Positions 49,945 through 58,201 of a stretch of DNA of 64,000 bases are shown here, in pieces. Origin of the DNA: Methylobacterium fujisawaense. Lineage in GTDB: Bacteria; Pseudomonadota; Alphaproteobacteria; Rhizobiales; Beijerinckiaceae. Both the position numbers and the translations under genes were made by a program. Where the stretch lies: positions 124,001-188,000 of the forward strand of contig NZ_JACJIM010000005.1 in the NCBI RefSeq assembly GCF_014138435.1. Direction: 5' to 3'. A model generated the notes under the pieces. It was not told the DNA's origin. It ran no database searches and saw nothing but the letters and a program-made list of their open reading frames with translations. Position 1 is the first letter of the stretch. Each line of letters begins with the position of its first letter.

Positions 49945-51603
49945 TCAGAGAGCCCGCGCCTGCTCGCGCAGGACGAACTTCTGGATCTTGCCCGTCGACG
50001 TCTTCGGCAACGGCCCGAACACGACGGTTTTCGGCACCTTGAAGCGCGCCATCCGCTCGCGACAGAAGGCGATCAACTCCTGGTCGGCGGGTTCCGTCGC
50101 GCCGGGCTTCAGCTCCAGGAAGGCGCAGGGGCTCTCGCCCCAGGTCGGGTCCGGCTTGGCCACGACGGCCGCGAGCATCACCGCGGGGTGGCGCATCAGC
50201 ACCTCCTCCACTTCCAGGCTGGAGATGTTCTCGCCGCCCGAAATGATGATGTCCTTCGCCCGGTCCTTGATCTCCACCGACCCGTCCGGGTGCCAGACCG
50301 CGAGGTCGCCGGTCCGGTACCAGCCGCCTGCGAGCGCCTGCTCCGTCGCGTCCGGGTTGCCGAGATAGCCTTTCATCACCGTGTTGCCACGCAGCCGGAT
50401 CTCGCCGACCGATACGCCGTCGCGCGGCACCGGCGCGTCGGTTGCCGGGTCGGCGACACTTACGGCCTCCAGGGTCGCCAGCGGCACGCCTTGACGGGCC
50501 ATGCGGGCGTATCGTTCGGTTTCGGGAAGGTCGGCCCAATCCGGCTGTGCCAGGCAGACCGTCGCGGGCCCGTAGCTCTCGGTGGCCCCGTAGAGATGCG
50601 TCACCTGGAAGCCCAGATCCTCCATGGTGCGGATGATCGTCGAGGAGGGCGCCGCGCCGCCGACCGCGCAGCGCACCGTTTGCGGGAACGGCACGCGGTC
50701 GTGGGCCGGCGCGTGGGCGATCATGGACAGTACGATCGGTGCGCCGCACAGATGCGTCACCCGGTGCTCGGCGATCAGCCGGAAGATGGACGCCGGCTCG
50801 ACCTTCCGGAGGCAGACCTGCGTGGCGCAAGCGGCAACGCTGGCCCAGGGATACGACCAGCCGCTGCAATGGAACATCGGCAGCGTCCAGAGATACACGC
50901 TCGCGTCGGTCAGCCCGAAGGTCACGGCGTTGCCGAGAGCCTGGAGATAGCCACCGCGATGGCTGTAGACGGCGCCTTTCGGATCTCCGGTCGTTCCCGA
51001 CGTGTAGAGCAGGCAGAGCGACTGCCATTCGTCCTCTGGACCGACCCAGGCATAGTCCGGATCGCCTTCGGCGAGCAGGGAATCGTAGGGCACAGCCCCG
51101 TCGATGCCGGTCTCGCCGATCGCCACAACCAGGACGGGCTCGGCGAAATCGGCGAGCGCCCGCGCGGCCAGCGCGGCGTACTCGGCCTCGACGATGAGCG
51201 CCCGGGCTCCACCGTGCCGGAGCGAGAACGCGATCGTCGCCGGGTCCAGACGGGTGTTCAGCGGATTGAGGACCGCGCCGAGCATCGGGACGGCGAAATG
51301 CGCCTCGATCATCTCGGACACGTTCGGTGCCAGGATCGCGACGGTGTCGAGCGATCCGATGCCCCGACCGGCGAGGCCCGCGGCGAGGCGGCGGCAGCGC
51401 CCGTACAGGTCCGCATAGGTGAAGCGGCGGCTTCCGTCGATGACCGCAATCCGTGCCCCGCATGCGGCGGCGGCGCGCGCCAGCAGGCTCACCGGGGTCA
51501 GCGCGACGTAGTTGGCTGGCCGGCGGCCGAGCCCGACCTCGAACGGGTGGAGGCCGGCCTCGCGAGCCTCGGCGGGGATCGGTCCGGTCTCCATCATCGA
51601 CAC
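49945..51603 (-). CDS. Acyl-CoA synthetase (AMP-binding, fadD-like)
   Basis: 552 residues, ANL superfamily, cytosolic. P-loop-like LLYTSGTTGDPKGAVYSHRG (about 189-208), the A5 block YGATESYGPATV, the hinge region TGDLAVWHPDGSVEIKDRAKDI and the catalytic Lys in KTSTGKIQKFVLR near the C terminus. Closest in pattern to medium-chain or 3-methylmercaptopropionyl-CoA/benzoate-type ligases. A TTGACA hexamer on the minus strand at 51675-51680 may be its -35 element. It may start at the second or third Met. Confidence 0.92.
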   Translation of the reverse strand: MSMMETGPIPAEAREAGLHPFEVGLGRRPANYVALTPVSLLARAAAACGARIAVIDGSRRFTYADLYGRCRRLAAGLAGRGIGSLDTVAILAPNVSEMIEAHFAVPMLGAVLNPLNTRLDPATIAFSLRHGGARALIVEAEYAALAARALADFAEPVLVVAIGETGIDGAVPYDSLLAEGDPDYAWVGPEDEWQSLCLLYTSGTTGDPKGAVYSHRGGYLQALGNAVTFGLTDASVYLWTLPMFHCSGWSYPWASVAACATQVCLRKVEPASIFRLIAEHRVTHLCGAPIVLSMIAHAPAHDRVPFPQTVRCAVGGAAPSSTIIRTMEDLGFQVTHLYGATESYGPATVCLAQPDWADLPETERYARMARQGVPLATLEAVSVADPATDAPVPRDGVSVGEIRLRGNTVMKGYLGNPDATEQALAGGWYRTGDLAVWHPDGSVEIKDRAKDIIISGGENISSLEVEEVLMRHPAVMLAAVVAKPDPTWGESPCAFLELKPGATEPADQELIAFCRERMARFKVPKTVVFGPLPKTSTGKIQKFVLREQARAL

Positions 51604-51822
51604 TTGCTGCCTTCTGATCGGGCGGTGAGCGTGGCGTGCGCTCCGTGCGACGATGATTTCCCGGCCGTCACACCTGTCAATTGCGATTGCCGTGACAGCG
51701 TGGGCCGCGCGCGGATTCTGTTACCGGGCGCGATTGACGGGAAGACAACCCTGTCGGATGCCCTATCCTTGGCCGTGCGCGGCCGAGGCCGGATGCGATC
51801 GTCCGATCTGCGGGAGACGACA

Positions 51823-52362
51823 GTGGGGAACGACAACCTGCCGGTGGTCTCCAAAGAGACCGGCCGCGCCATGGCCGAGAGCAGTGTCGCCCGGGCGCGC
51901 GAGGCGTATGAGCGCTTCGCCGAGGCCGGCGAGATGGCGCTGAACGCCTTCGAGGCGTCGGCGGCACAGAGTTTCGAGGGCTGGCGCGCGGTCATGGGCT
52001 CGAGCCGCGAGACCGCGCACCATCTTGCCGATCGTCATGCGGCCGGTGCCCGCACGTTGCGCGAGCAATGGGACGATGCCGGCGCGCGGCTCTACAATGC
52101 CGTTGAGGACAATGCCGTCCATACCATGGCGGCGATGCGGGAGATCAGCCACCGGATGCTCGTGGCCTCGGACACGAATGTCCGTGCGGGTCTCGATTTC
52201 GCGGACCGCCTTGCCGCGGCAGCCGATGCCCGCGAGGTCGTGGCGCTGAACATCGCGTTCCTGCAGGAGCAGGCGCGTCGGCTCACCGACCAGATGGTCG
52301 ACCTCCATCAGACGGCCAGCCGCCTCGCCCGCGAGGCCGCCGCGCGCACGGAGACTCCGTGA
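51823..52362 (+). CDS. Phasin family protein
   Basis: 179 residues, nearly all helical, no signal: ARAREAYERFAEAGEMALNAFEASAAQSFEGWR and later FADRLAAAADAREVVALNIAFLQEQARRL fit the phasin_2 domain (quoted in part for pattern). Phasins coat polyhydroxyalkanoate granules. The GTG at 51823 has GGGAG (51812-51816) 6 nt upstream; an ATG at 51793 is an alternative. Its stop overlaps the GTG of the next gene, so the hydrolase is co-transcribed, and a role in PHA handling is plausible for both. Confidence 0.85.
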   Translation: MGNDNLPVVSKETGRAMAESSVARAREAYERFAEAGEMALNAFEASAAQSFEGWRAVMGSSRETAHHLADRHAAGARTLREQWDDAGARLYNAVEDNAVHTMAAMREISHRMLVASDTNVRAGLDFADRLAAAADAREVVALNIAFLQEQARRLTDQMVDLHQTASRLAREAAARTETP

Positions 52363-53297
52363 CCGCCGCCGGCGCGGCGCCGGCTTCCGGACCCGAGACG
52401 AATCCGCGGCTCGACGATCTGAGTCGCGCCGATGTGCCGTTCCGGACAGGCCATTTCCAAGCCTATGCGCCGCACGACTTCCATCGCATCGCTTACGTGG
52501 AATGGGGCGAAGCGGACAGCCCGCACGTGGTGATCTGCGTGCACGGCCTGAGCCGCCAGGGTCGCGACTTCGACGCGCTCGGCTATCGGCTGGCGAAGCT
52601 GGGCTACCGGGTCGTCTGTCCCGACCTGCCCGGGCGCGGTCTCAGCGGCTGGTTGAAGGATCCGGAACTCTACGGCCTGCCGCAATACGCCGCCGACATG
52701 GCGGCGCTCATCGCGCATCTCCGGGTTCCAGGGAAGATCGACTGGGTCGGCACCTCCCTCGGCGGCCTCACCGGAATGGTCCTGGCCGCCGCCGCACGCT
52801 CTCCGATCCGCCGGATGGTGATCAACGATATCGGCCCGTTTCTACCCTGGGCGCCCATCCGCGAGATCGGCTCGCGCCTGCGCGACGCGCCCCGGCTTCA
52901 CCATAACCTGGCCTCGGGCGAGTCGCGCCTGCGCACGGTGCTGGGCGCATTCGGACCGCTCACCGACGAGCAATGGCGCCACATCGCCAAGTACAGCTTT
53001 CACCAAGTGCCGAACGGCGGCTGGCGGCCCCATTACGATCCCGGGATCGGCGACGCGTTCCGACCCGGCCGGGTTTACAGTGTCAGCATGTGGCGCGACT
53101 GGGACGTCATAACCTGTCCCGTCCTGCTCCTGCGCGGAGAGCATTCGGACTTGCTCCTCGCTTCGACCGCCGACGAGATGACCCGCAGGGGACCTCCGAC
53201 ACAGCGCGTCGAGATCCCCCAGTGCGGCCACGCGCCTGCATTGCTGGACGACGAGCAGTTGCGAATCGTCACCGACTGGCTCGGTCCTGCGGCGTGA
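52359..53297 (+). CDS. Alpha/beta hydrolase
   Basis: 312 residues. Oxyanion block VICVHGLSRQGRDFDALGY (57-75), nucleophile Ser133 in WVGTSLGGLTGMV, Asp in LLRGEHSDLL and His in PQCGHAPALL. A PGRGLSGWL loop after strand 4 is typical of the family. Starts at GTG overlapping the phasin stop (GTGA). The pairing with a phasin suggests an esterase linked to PHA or its oligomers, but the lipase box G-T-S-L-G is not that of PhaZ, so the substrate is open. Confidence 0.88.
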   Translation: MTAAGAAPASGPETNPRLDDLSRADVPFRTGHFQAYAPHDFHRIAYVEWGEADSPHVVICVHGLSRQGRDFDALGYRLAKLGYRVVCPDLPGRGLSGWLKDPELYGLPQYAADMAALIAHLRVPGKIDWVGTSLGGLTGMVLAAAARSPIRRMVINDIGPFLPWAPIREIGSRLRDAPRLHHNLASGESRLRTVLGAFGPLTDEQWRHIAKYSFHQVPNGGWRPHYDPGIGDAFRPGRVYSVSMWRDWDVITCPVLLLRGEHSDLLLASTADEMTRRGPPTQRVEIPQCGHAPALLDDEQLRIVTDWLGPAA

Positions 53298-53696
53298 ACG
53301 CATCGCCGCCGAACGGCTGCGATTTCCGGGTCGAACCTCTGTGTGTCACGCCGTGTCCCCGTGGGTCGGCATTCCCGGGCCAACGTGGAGCAGGCAACCC
53401 AATAGCGCGCTGCAGTTTTCGAATGCGGGGCTCTAGTCAATTTCGATCACTTTTGTATGATCGCGGATGATCGTTTAGTTGTTCATGTCGTGGTCATTGA
53501 GAGGCCCGCCCGGGAGTCTTCCGGGCTCAAGATTTTGAAAGCGTAACCATTCGTTGCACGCGCGGCTGACCTGTGGCACTAACAGATGTCACGTCTGGAT
53601 CTTCGCGGCGCAATGTTGCACCTGTCAGTTGTGATTGGCGCCCCGGATCCGGGCGAGCAAGCCTGCCAACATTTAAGAACATCCGGACTACCAACG
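53298..53696. other. 399-bp gene-free region before the XRE regulator
   Basis: No credible gene. It is AT-richer around 53430-53490, holds TATGAT (53456-53461), a hairpin GCCCGG/CCGGGC (53508-53526) and a 19-bp element (53619-53637) that matches a segment at 51671-51689 in 17 positions. Promoter and leader of the regulator are expected here. Confidence 0.5.
53508..53526 (+). terminator. Hairpin within the 53.3-53.7 kb intergenic region
   Basis: GCCCGG (53508-53513) pairs with CCGGGC (53521-53526) with a 7-nt loop, followed by TCAAGATTTTG. It could end the phasin-hydrolase transcript or a short RNA beginning near 53468. Confidence 0.4.
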
Positions 53697-54137
53697 ATGG
53701 CGAACCCAACCCCCAAGCCGAAGCAGACGACAGCCATTGATCACGGGGTCGGCAGCCGCATCGCGTTCCTTCGGGCCGCTAACGGATTGAGCCAGTCGGC
53801 CCTGGCCAGTGCATTGGGTGTCAGCTTCCAGCAGGTCCAGAAGTACGAGACCGGCAAGAACCGGGTCGGAGCCGGCCGTCTGCAGGCAATCGCCGAGCGA
53901 CTCGGCGTCCCGGTCTCAAGCTTCTTCGAGCCCGAGCCCGAGGCTTCGACGGAGAATGGCCCGGCGCTGCTTCGGGTGGCCGGCGCCGTCGAGATCCTGC
54001 GGGCCTACAATCAGATCGCCGACGATCAGATGCGCCGCGACGTGCTCTCGCTGGTGAAATCCGCCGCGCGGATCGGCCAGCTGCGATCGGCGGACGAAGC
54101 GGCGCCTCAGTCTCCCACCGCAACGCGCAACGCGTGA
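53697..54137 (+). CDS. XRE family transcriptional regulator
   Basis: 146 residues. A helix-turn-helix of the Cro/CI type covers about residues 18-74: GSRIAFLRAANGLSQSALAS, GVSFQQVQKYETGKNRVG and LQAIAERLGVP. The C-terminal half is helical (VEILRAYNQIADDQMRRDVLSL) and may dimerise. This type is widespread in Rhizobiales (PraR/SinR-like). ATG at 53697 was chosen because the HTH starts shortly after. The following cupin gene (58-bp gap) may be co-regulated. Confidence 0.88.
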   Translation: MANPTPKPKQTTAIDHGVGSRIAFLRAANGLSQSALASALGVSFQQVQKYETGKNRVGAGRLQAIAERLGVPVSSFFEPEPEASTENGPALLRVAGAVEILRAYNQIADDQMRRDVLSLVKSAARIGQLRSADEAAPQSPTATRNA

Positions 54138-54195
54138 GATCGGGCCGGCGCGGCGCTCCAGCCCAGCGCCGCGTGAGATCTGCCGGGGATGAATC

Positions 54196-54570
54196 ATGGC
54201 CGAACGACCGACGACCGTGACCAATCTGCTGGCCGATCTGCCGCTCGGCGCAGCCGATGAGGTCGTGTCGGTCTTGGTGGCCAGCCCGGGTCTCCGGGTG
54301 GAGCGCATCGTCTCGACCGGGCAAGCGAGTCCGCCGGGCTTCTACTACGATCAGCCGCACGCCGAGTGGGTCGCCGTCCTGACGGGCGCGGCCGACCTCC
54401 TGTTCGCCGACGAGTCGGCCCCGCGTCGCCTCGTCGCTGGCGATGCCGTGATGATCGCTCCGCACCGTCGGCACCGGGTCCACTGGACCGCGTCTCCCAC
54501 CGTCTGGCTGGCTATCCATTTCGGCGCTGAGCTGACGGTTTCCGCAGAGGAAATGGTCGAAGCTCCCTAG
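54196..54570 (+). CDS. Cupin domain protein (124 aa)
   Basis: A single cupin barrel. The first motif region is SPPGFYYDQPHAEWVAVLTGAADL (about 50-73; metal His replaced by a DQPHAEW arrangement) and the second is GDAVMIAPHRRHRVHWT (about 84-100). Short cupins of this kind bind or convert small metabolites, but no enzyme activity can be named. ATG preceded by GGGGATGAATC. Converges on rsmD with a 6-bp gap. Confidence 0.8.
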   Translation: MAERPTTVTNLLADLPLGAADEVVSVLVASPGLRVERIVSTGQASPPGFYYDQPHAEWVAVLTGAADLLFADESAPRRLVAGDAVMIAPHRRHRVHWTASPTVWLAIHFGAELTVSAEEMVEAP

Positions 54571-54576
54571 AGGGGC

Positions 54577-55134
54577 TCAGGCGCCAAATCGAGCGATCGC
54601 CACCGCCGTGTCGCCGTAGACGCGTCGTTCCACCGATTCGAAGCCTGCGGGCCAGACCAGCTGGACGGCTGCGGCCTCCTCGACCACGACAAGAGCCCCA
54701 GGGGCGAGCCATCCGCCCGCGGCAGCGCTCTCGAGGGCGCGCGGCGCCAGATCTTTGCCGTAGGGTGGATCGCAGAAGACGAGCGAGAATGGGCCCGCCG
54801 AGGCGGCAGGTCCCAGCCGGGTCGCATCCCGACGGAACAGGCGCGTCACGCCTTCGGCCCCGAGCGCCTCGATATTGGTGCGGATCACCGCGCGGGCTTC
54901 GGCGCCCTCATCGACGAGCAACGCGTAGGCGGCACCCCGCGACAGGGCCTCGAATCCGAGAGCGCCCGTCCCGGCAAACAGGTCGAGAACCTGAGCGCCC
55001 TCGACAGCCTGCTCGTAGGCATGGGTCAGCACGTTGAACAGCGATTCCCGGAGTCGATCCGAAGTCGGCCGGATCGCTTCGGTGCGCGGCGTGGCGAGCC
55101 TGCGGCCCCGCCAAGCGCCACCGACGATCCTCAT
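54577..55134 (-). CDS. rsmD: 16S rRNA (guanine-966-N2)-methyltransferase RsmD
   Basis: 185 residues, SAM-dependent Rossmann methyltransferase. MRIVGGAWRGRRLATP opens the protein, motif I is LDLFAGTGALGFEALSRGA, and the target-base catalytic block is VFCDPPYGKDL. Modifies 16S rRNA G966 in the small subunit. Its ATG overlaps the stop of the pseudouridine synthase gene by 4 bp (55131-55134), so two rRNA-modifying enzymes are translated together. Confidence 0.95.
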   Translation of the reverse strand: MRIVGGAWRGRRLATPRTEAIRPTSDRLRESLFNVLTHAYEQAVEGAQVLDLFAGTGALGFEALSRGAAYALLVDEGAEARAVIRTNIEALGAEGVTRLFRRDATRLGPAASAGPFSLVFCDPPYGKDLAPRALESAAAGGWLAPGALVVVEEAAAVQLVWPAGFESVERRVYGDTAVAIARFGA

Positions 55135-56906
55135 CGCGTCCCGCGTGGCGGTCGGCCACCGCCGGGCTTGGCTCCGCCGCGCGGGGCACCGGGACGACCA
55201 CCCGGTCGCCCGCCGCCCTTGCCGGGCGCGCCGCCAGAGAAGCCGCCCGGCTTGCCGCCGGGACGGGATCCACCGGGACGGGATCCACCGGGACGTGCGC
55301 CTCCCGGCTTCGGGCCTCCGAAGGCCGGTTTGCCGCCACCGGCGGCGGGTTTCCGGGGCGGGAACGAACCGGCCTTTCGGGCCGCTCCGTCGGCCGGCTT
55401 GGCGTCGAATGCGCGTTCGCGCCGATCGCCAGCCTTGCCGTCGCGGCGATCCTCGAAGCGCGCATCCCCGCGCGGCCGGTCGTCTCGCCCTGTCTCCCGG
55501 CGCTTCCACTCGCCGGTGCCGCGTTCGCCGCGTGGGCCGGCATTGCGCTCCGGCCGTTCCTGTCCGGCCTTGTCGGCAAAACGGCGCCGCGGCTTCTCGA
55601 CGGGCGCTGGCTCCGCAGGCGTCGCCGTCAGGCGCTCGACGACGACGCGGCGCTCGCCGGTGCGGATCGAGCCGACACGTTCGCGACCCCGCTCGGCCGC
55701 GGCGGCCTGCGCCGCACGAGGGTCCGCACCGCGGCGGGGGATGCGCGTCCCCCGCGGCTTCGTCGCGTCCTCGTCGCGCCACGCGGAGTTGCGGGGTCCG
55801 GGTCCGGTACCGCCCGTCGAGACCCGAGGCGTCGGTGCCGGACGCGCAGCATTGCGCCGGGATGGAGCTTGTTGTGCAGCCCGAGCTTCCCGGTCGGACG
55901 GTCGCGATTCGCCGAAGGGCGCGATCGGTTCCCGGACCGGGCTGTCGAAATCCACGCCCGCCTGTTCGGCGAGGCTCTTGCCGAGCTGGTCCTTCAGCAC
56001 GCGCGTGCGCACCTCTTCCACCAGCCCGACCTCCAGATCGCCCAGCTGGAACGGGCCGAAGGACAGCCGGATCAGCCGGTTCACCGAGAGGCCGAGATGC
56101 TCAAGGATACGCTTGACCTCGCGGTTCTTGCCTTCGCGAAGGCCGAGCGTCAGCCAGACGTTGTCGCCCTGGACGCGGTCGAGGGTGGCCTCCACCGGGC
56201 CGTATTCCATGCCATCGATGGTCACGCCCTTGGCCAGCCTGTCGAGCTGCGCCTGATCGGTGTCGCCGTGCGCACGGACCCGGTACCGGCGCAGCCAGCC
56301 CGTGTCGGGATGCGCGATCACCTTGGCCAAGCCGCCGTCGTTGGTCAGGAGCAGGAGACCCTCGGTGTTGATGTCGAGGCGTCCCACCGCGACGACCCGC
56401 GGCAGTTCTTCGGGCAGCGCCTCGAAGACGGTCTGGCGACCCTCGGGATCGCGGGCCGTGGTCACCACCCCCCGGGGCTTGTGGAAGATCCACAGGCGGC
56501 TCCGTTCGCGCGACGGCATCGGTTCGCCGTCGATCAGGATGCGGTCGTTCTCGGTGACGTTGCGGGCGGGGGAGGTCAGCGTCTCGCCGTTGACGCTGAC
56601 GCGACCAGCGAGGATCATCGCTTCAGCATCCCGCCGTGAGGCGATGCCGGCCCGTGCCATAGCCTTGGCGATACGCTCGCCGGGCGGCGTCTCGATAGCG
56701 CCCTCGTCCTCGGTCGGGGTCGCCGGCTGCGGCTGCGCAGTCTTGGCACCCGCCTTCGCCTTGGCTGTCGGCTTCCTCGGAGCTTCAGGGGCGTCCGCGG
56801 CACTGCCCGCATCGGTCGGCGGGGTCCAGCCCTGGCCCTGGTTTGACTCGGGGGCCGGGCGGGCAGCGCCCGCCTCGGGCTTATCGTCGTTCGGCAGATC
56901 GGTCAT
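55131..56906 (-). CDS. RluB/RsuA-family pseudouridine synthase with long basic tail
   Basis: 591 residues. A disordered N terminus (1-72) is followed by an S4 RNA-binding domain (about 75-125: RIAKAMARAGIASRRDAEAMI) and the catalytic domain (about 137-305), with Asp178 in VGRLDINTEGLLLLTNDG. The C-terminal 280 residues are low complexity, rich in Arg, Gly and Pro, ending in repeated RPGGS and GGRPGG units. The family core is about 250 residues, so over half of this protein is tail. Such tails are usual in alphaproteobacterial members but this is long. Likely acts on 23S rRNA. Confidence 0.92.
   Translation of the reverse strand: MTDLPNDDKPEAGAARPAPESNQGQGWTPPTDAGSAADAPEAPRKPTAKAKAGAKTAQPQPATPTEDEGAIETPPGERIAKAMARAGIASRRDAEAMILAGRVSVNGETLTSPARNVTENDRILIDGEPMPSRERSRLWIFHKPRGVVTTARDPEGRQTVFEALPEELPRVVAVGRLDINTEGLLLLTNDGGLAKVIAHPDTGWLRRYRVRAHGDTDQAQLDRLAKGVTIDGMEYGPVEATLDRVQGDNVWLTLGLREGKNREVKRILEHLGLSVNRLIRLSFGPFQLGDLEVGLVEEVRTRVLKDQLGKSLAEQAGVDFDSPVREPIAPFGESRPSDREARAAQQAPSRRNAARPAPTPRVSTGGTGPGPRNSAWRDEDATKPRGTRIPRRGADPRAAQAAAAERGRERVGSIRTGERRVVVERLTATPAEPAPVEKPRRRFADKAGQERPERNAGPRGERGTGEWKRRETGRDDRPRGDARFEDRRDGKAGDRRERAFDAKPADGAARKAGSFPPRKPAAGGGKPAFGGPKPGGARPGGSRPGGSRPGGKPGGFSGGAPGKGGGRPGGRPGAPRGGAKPGGGRPPRGTR
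55259..55289. repeat. Two exact 15-bp tandem repeats inside the pseudouridine synthase tail
   Basis: The unit CGGGACGGGATCCAC occurs twice in tandem and a third partial copy follows. On the minus strand it encodes R-P-G-G-S units. In-frame length makes it prone to slippage changes without loss of frame. Confidence 0.75.
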
Positions 56907-56978
56907 GCCTGCCGCTTATCAGAGCCACACTCCACAGGCGAGACGGCACGTGCGGTTGAGCCTAGGCTGAAACGACGA

Positions 56979-57000
56979 AGGCGGCCCATCGGGACCGCCT
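56979..57000 (-). terminator. Hairpin after the DUF1328 gene
   Basis: AGGCGGCCC and GGGACCGCCT (56979-57000) form an imperfect stem with loop ATC and one bulge. It lies 26 bp past the DUF1328 stop on the minus strand, followed by TCGTCGTTTC. Confidence 0.5.
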
Positions 57001-57025
57001 CGAAGATCGATGCGCGTGTGTGCCG

Positions 57026-57202
57026 TCAGATCCGGGGTGAGCGACCGCGCATCACGCCGAAGACGGCGGAGATCAGGAACAGGGCGATCGCCACGAAGAA
57101 GACGATCTTGGCAGCCTCCATGGCCGTTCCGGCGATGCCGCCGAAGCCGAGGAGCGCCGCTACGAGAGCGACGACGAGAAATGTGACAGCCCAGCCGATC
57201 AT
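57026..57202 (-). CDS. DUF1328 family small membrane protein (58 aa)
   Basis: Begins [20 protein letters not shown], then [20 protein letters not shown] and ends [16 protein letters not shown]. Two TM helices separated by a [12 protein letters not shown] turn: this is the DUF1328 (YtjA) pattern with normal length. Function unknown; members are often in the general stress regulon. It lies 77 bp downstream of csbD on the same strand and may be partly read from the same EcfG-type promoter through a hairpin at 57237-57259. Confidence 0.88.
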   Translation of the reverse strand: MIGWAVTFLVVALVAALLGFGGIAGTAMEAAKIVFFVAIALFLISAVFGVMRGRSPRI

Positions 57203-57236
57203 GGCATCCTCGCTTAGTCCGGTTCAGTTCAAGACT

Positions 57237-57259
57237 GGAACCCGCGCGAGGCGGGTTCC
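57237..57259 (-). terminator. Strong hairpin between csbD and the DUF1328 gene
   Basis: GGAACCCGC (57237-57245) pairs perfectly with GCGGGTTCC (57251-57259), 5-nt loop. There is no T-run, so it may lower, not abolish, read-through into the DUF1328 gene or protect the csbD mRNA 3' end. Confidence 0.6.
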
Positions 57260-57279
57260 GTTCCGGTTGTGCTTGACGT

Positions 57280-57471
57280 TCAGAGCTTGTCGGTGGCCGA
57301 CTTCACCGCGCTCTTCGCATCGCCGACCGTAGCCTGCGCCTTGCCCTTGAGTTCCTGAGCCGCGCCCTCAGCCTTGAGCTTGTCGTTGTTGGTCACATCG
57401 CCGATGCCCTGCTTGGCCTTCCCAAGAGCCTCGTTGGCGACGCCCTTGATCTTGTCGGTGGTGCTGCTCAT
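57280..57471 (-). CDS. CsbD family stress protein (63 aa)
   Basis: Small hydrophilic helical protein: [20 protein letters not shown] and [20 protein letters not shown] are the two halves of the CsbD repeat. Members accumulate in the cytosol under general stress; the mechanism is unknown. A consensus EcfG-type promoter lies about 50-75 bp upstream, which explains how it would be stress-induced. Confidence 0.93.
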   Translation of the reverse strand: MSSTTDKIKGVANEALGKAKQGIGDVTNNDKLKAEGAAQELKGKAQATVGDAKSAVKSATDKL

Positions 57472-57519
57472 GGCGTTGTCCTCTTGTTCGACCTGCGGCG
57501 ATGCCGCACTGGTTCAAGA

Positions 57520-57545
57520 AACGGTCACGGTCGGTCGAATGTTCC
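57520..57545 (-). promoter_or_regulatory. EcfG (general stress sigma) type promoter of csbD
   Basis: On the minus strand GGAAC (57541-57545) is followed by exactly 17 nt and CGTT (57520-57523). This is the published alphaproteobacterial sigma-EcfG consensus GGAAC-N16/17-CGTT. The predicted start site is near 57512, giving a leader of about 40 nt before the csbD ATG. Confidence 0.8.
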
Positions 57546-57614
57546 AGCCCTTAACATTGACGGGGATCAGGCCGGGACGCCGCCGCGCCTCCGTGCAGGC
57601 CCGGGCTTGAGGGC

Positions 57615-58106
57615 ATGGTCGCTTCCGATCCGATCCATCGTCCGGACCGCCCATCGTCCGGAGCGCTGACCGCACTGGATCACGCTTTCGCCGCCGCCCG
57701 CGCCGCCGCCGAGGCCGGGGAAGTCCCCGTCGGCGCCGCGGTGGTCCGGGACGGGATCGTCCTCGCGGTCGCGCACAACCAACCGCGGCGGCTCAACGAC
57801 CCGACCGCGCACGCGGAAATCCTGGCGATCCGGGCAGCCTGTGCGGTCCTCGGTGAGGAACGCCTCACCGGCTGCGATCTCTATGTCACGCTGGAACCGT
57901 GCCCGATGTGTGCGGGGGCCATATCCATCGCGCGGATACGGCGGCTCTATTACGGCGCGTCGGACCCGAAGGGCGGTGGGGTCGAGCACGGCCCGCGCGT
58001 CTTCGATCAGCCCACCTGCCATCACGCGCCGGAAGTCTATGGCGGCTTCCGCGAGCGTGAAGCCGCGGCCCTGCTCCGGGATTTCTTCGCCCAGCGCCGC
58101 GGTTGA
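57615..58106 (+). CDS. tadA: tRNA-specific adenosine deaminase TadA
   Basis: 163 residues, cytidine-deaminase fold. Zinc site H66-A-E68 in PTAHAEILAIR and C96-P-M-C99 in LEPCPMCAGAI; the C-terminal block GGGVEHGPRVF is typical of TadA. Converts A34 to inosine in tRNA-Arg(ACG). Its ATG is 143 bp from csbD, divergent. Position next to no other tRNA-modifying gene, but rsmD and the pseudouridine synthase are 2.5 kb away on the other strand. Confidence 0.93.
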   Translation: MVASDPIHRPDRPSSGALTALDHAFAAARAAAEAGEVPVGAAVVRDGIVLAVAHNQPRRLNDPTAHAEILAIRAACAVLGEERLTGCDLYVTLEPCPMCAGAISIARIRRLYYGASDPKGGGVEHGPRVFDQPTCHHAPEVYGGFREREAAALLRDFFAQRRG

Positions 58107-58201
58107 ACGGCGGATCAGCCGCGCTGGTCTCGATGGCCTCGGACGGCGCGGCGAGATGAGACGATGACGCCGGCCCTAACGATCGCGATGCGAGCGGCGC
58201 C

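Noticed and set aside
49912..51822. Plus-strand open frame running into the phasin gene
   Set aside because: Antisense to the acyl-CoA synthetase; only the part after 51793-51823 resembles a protein family.
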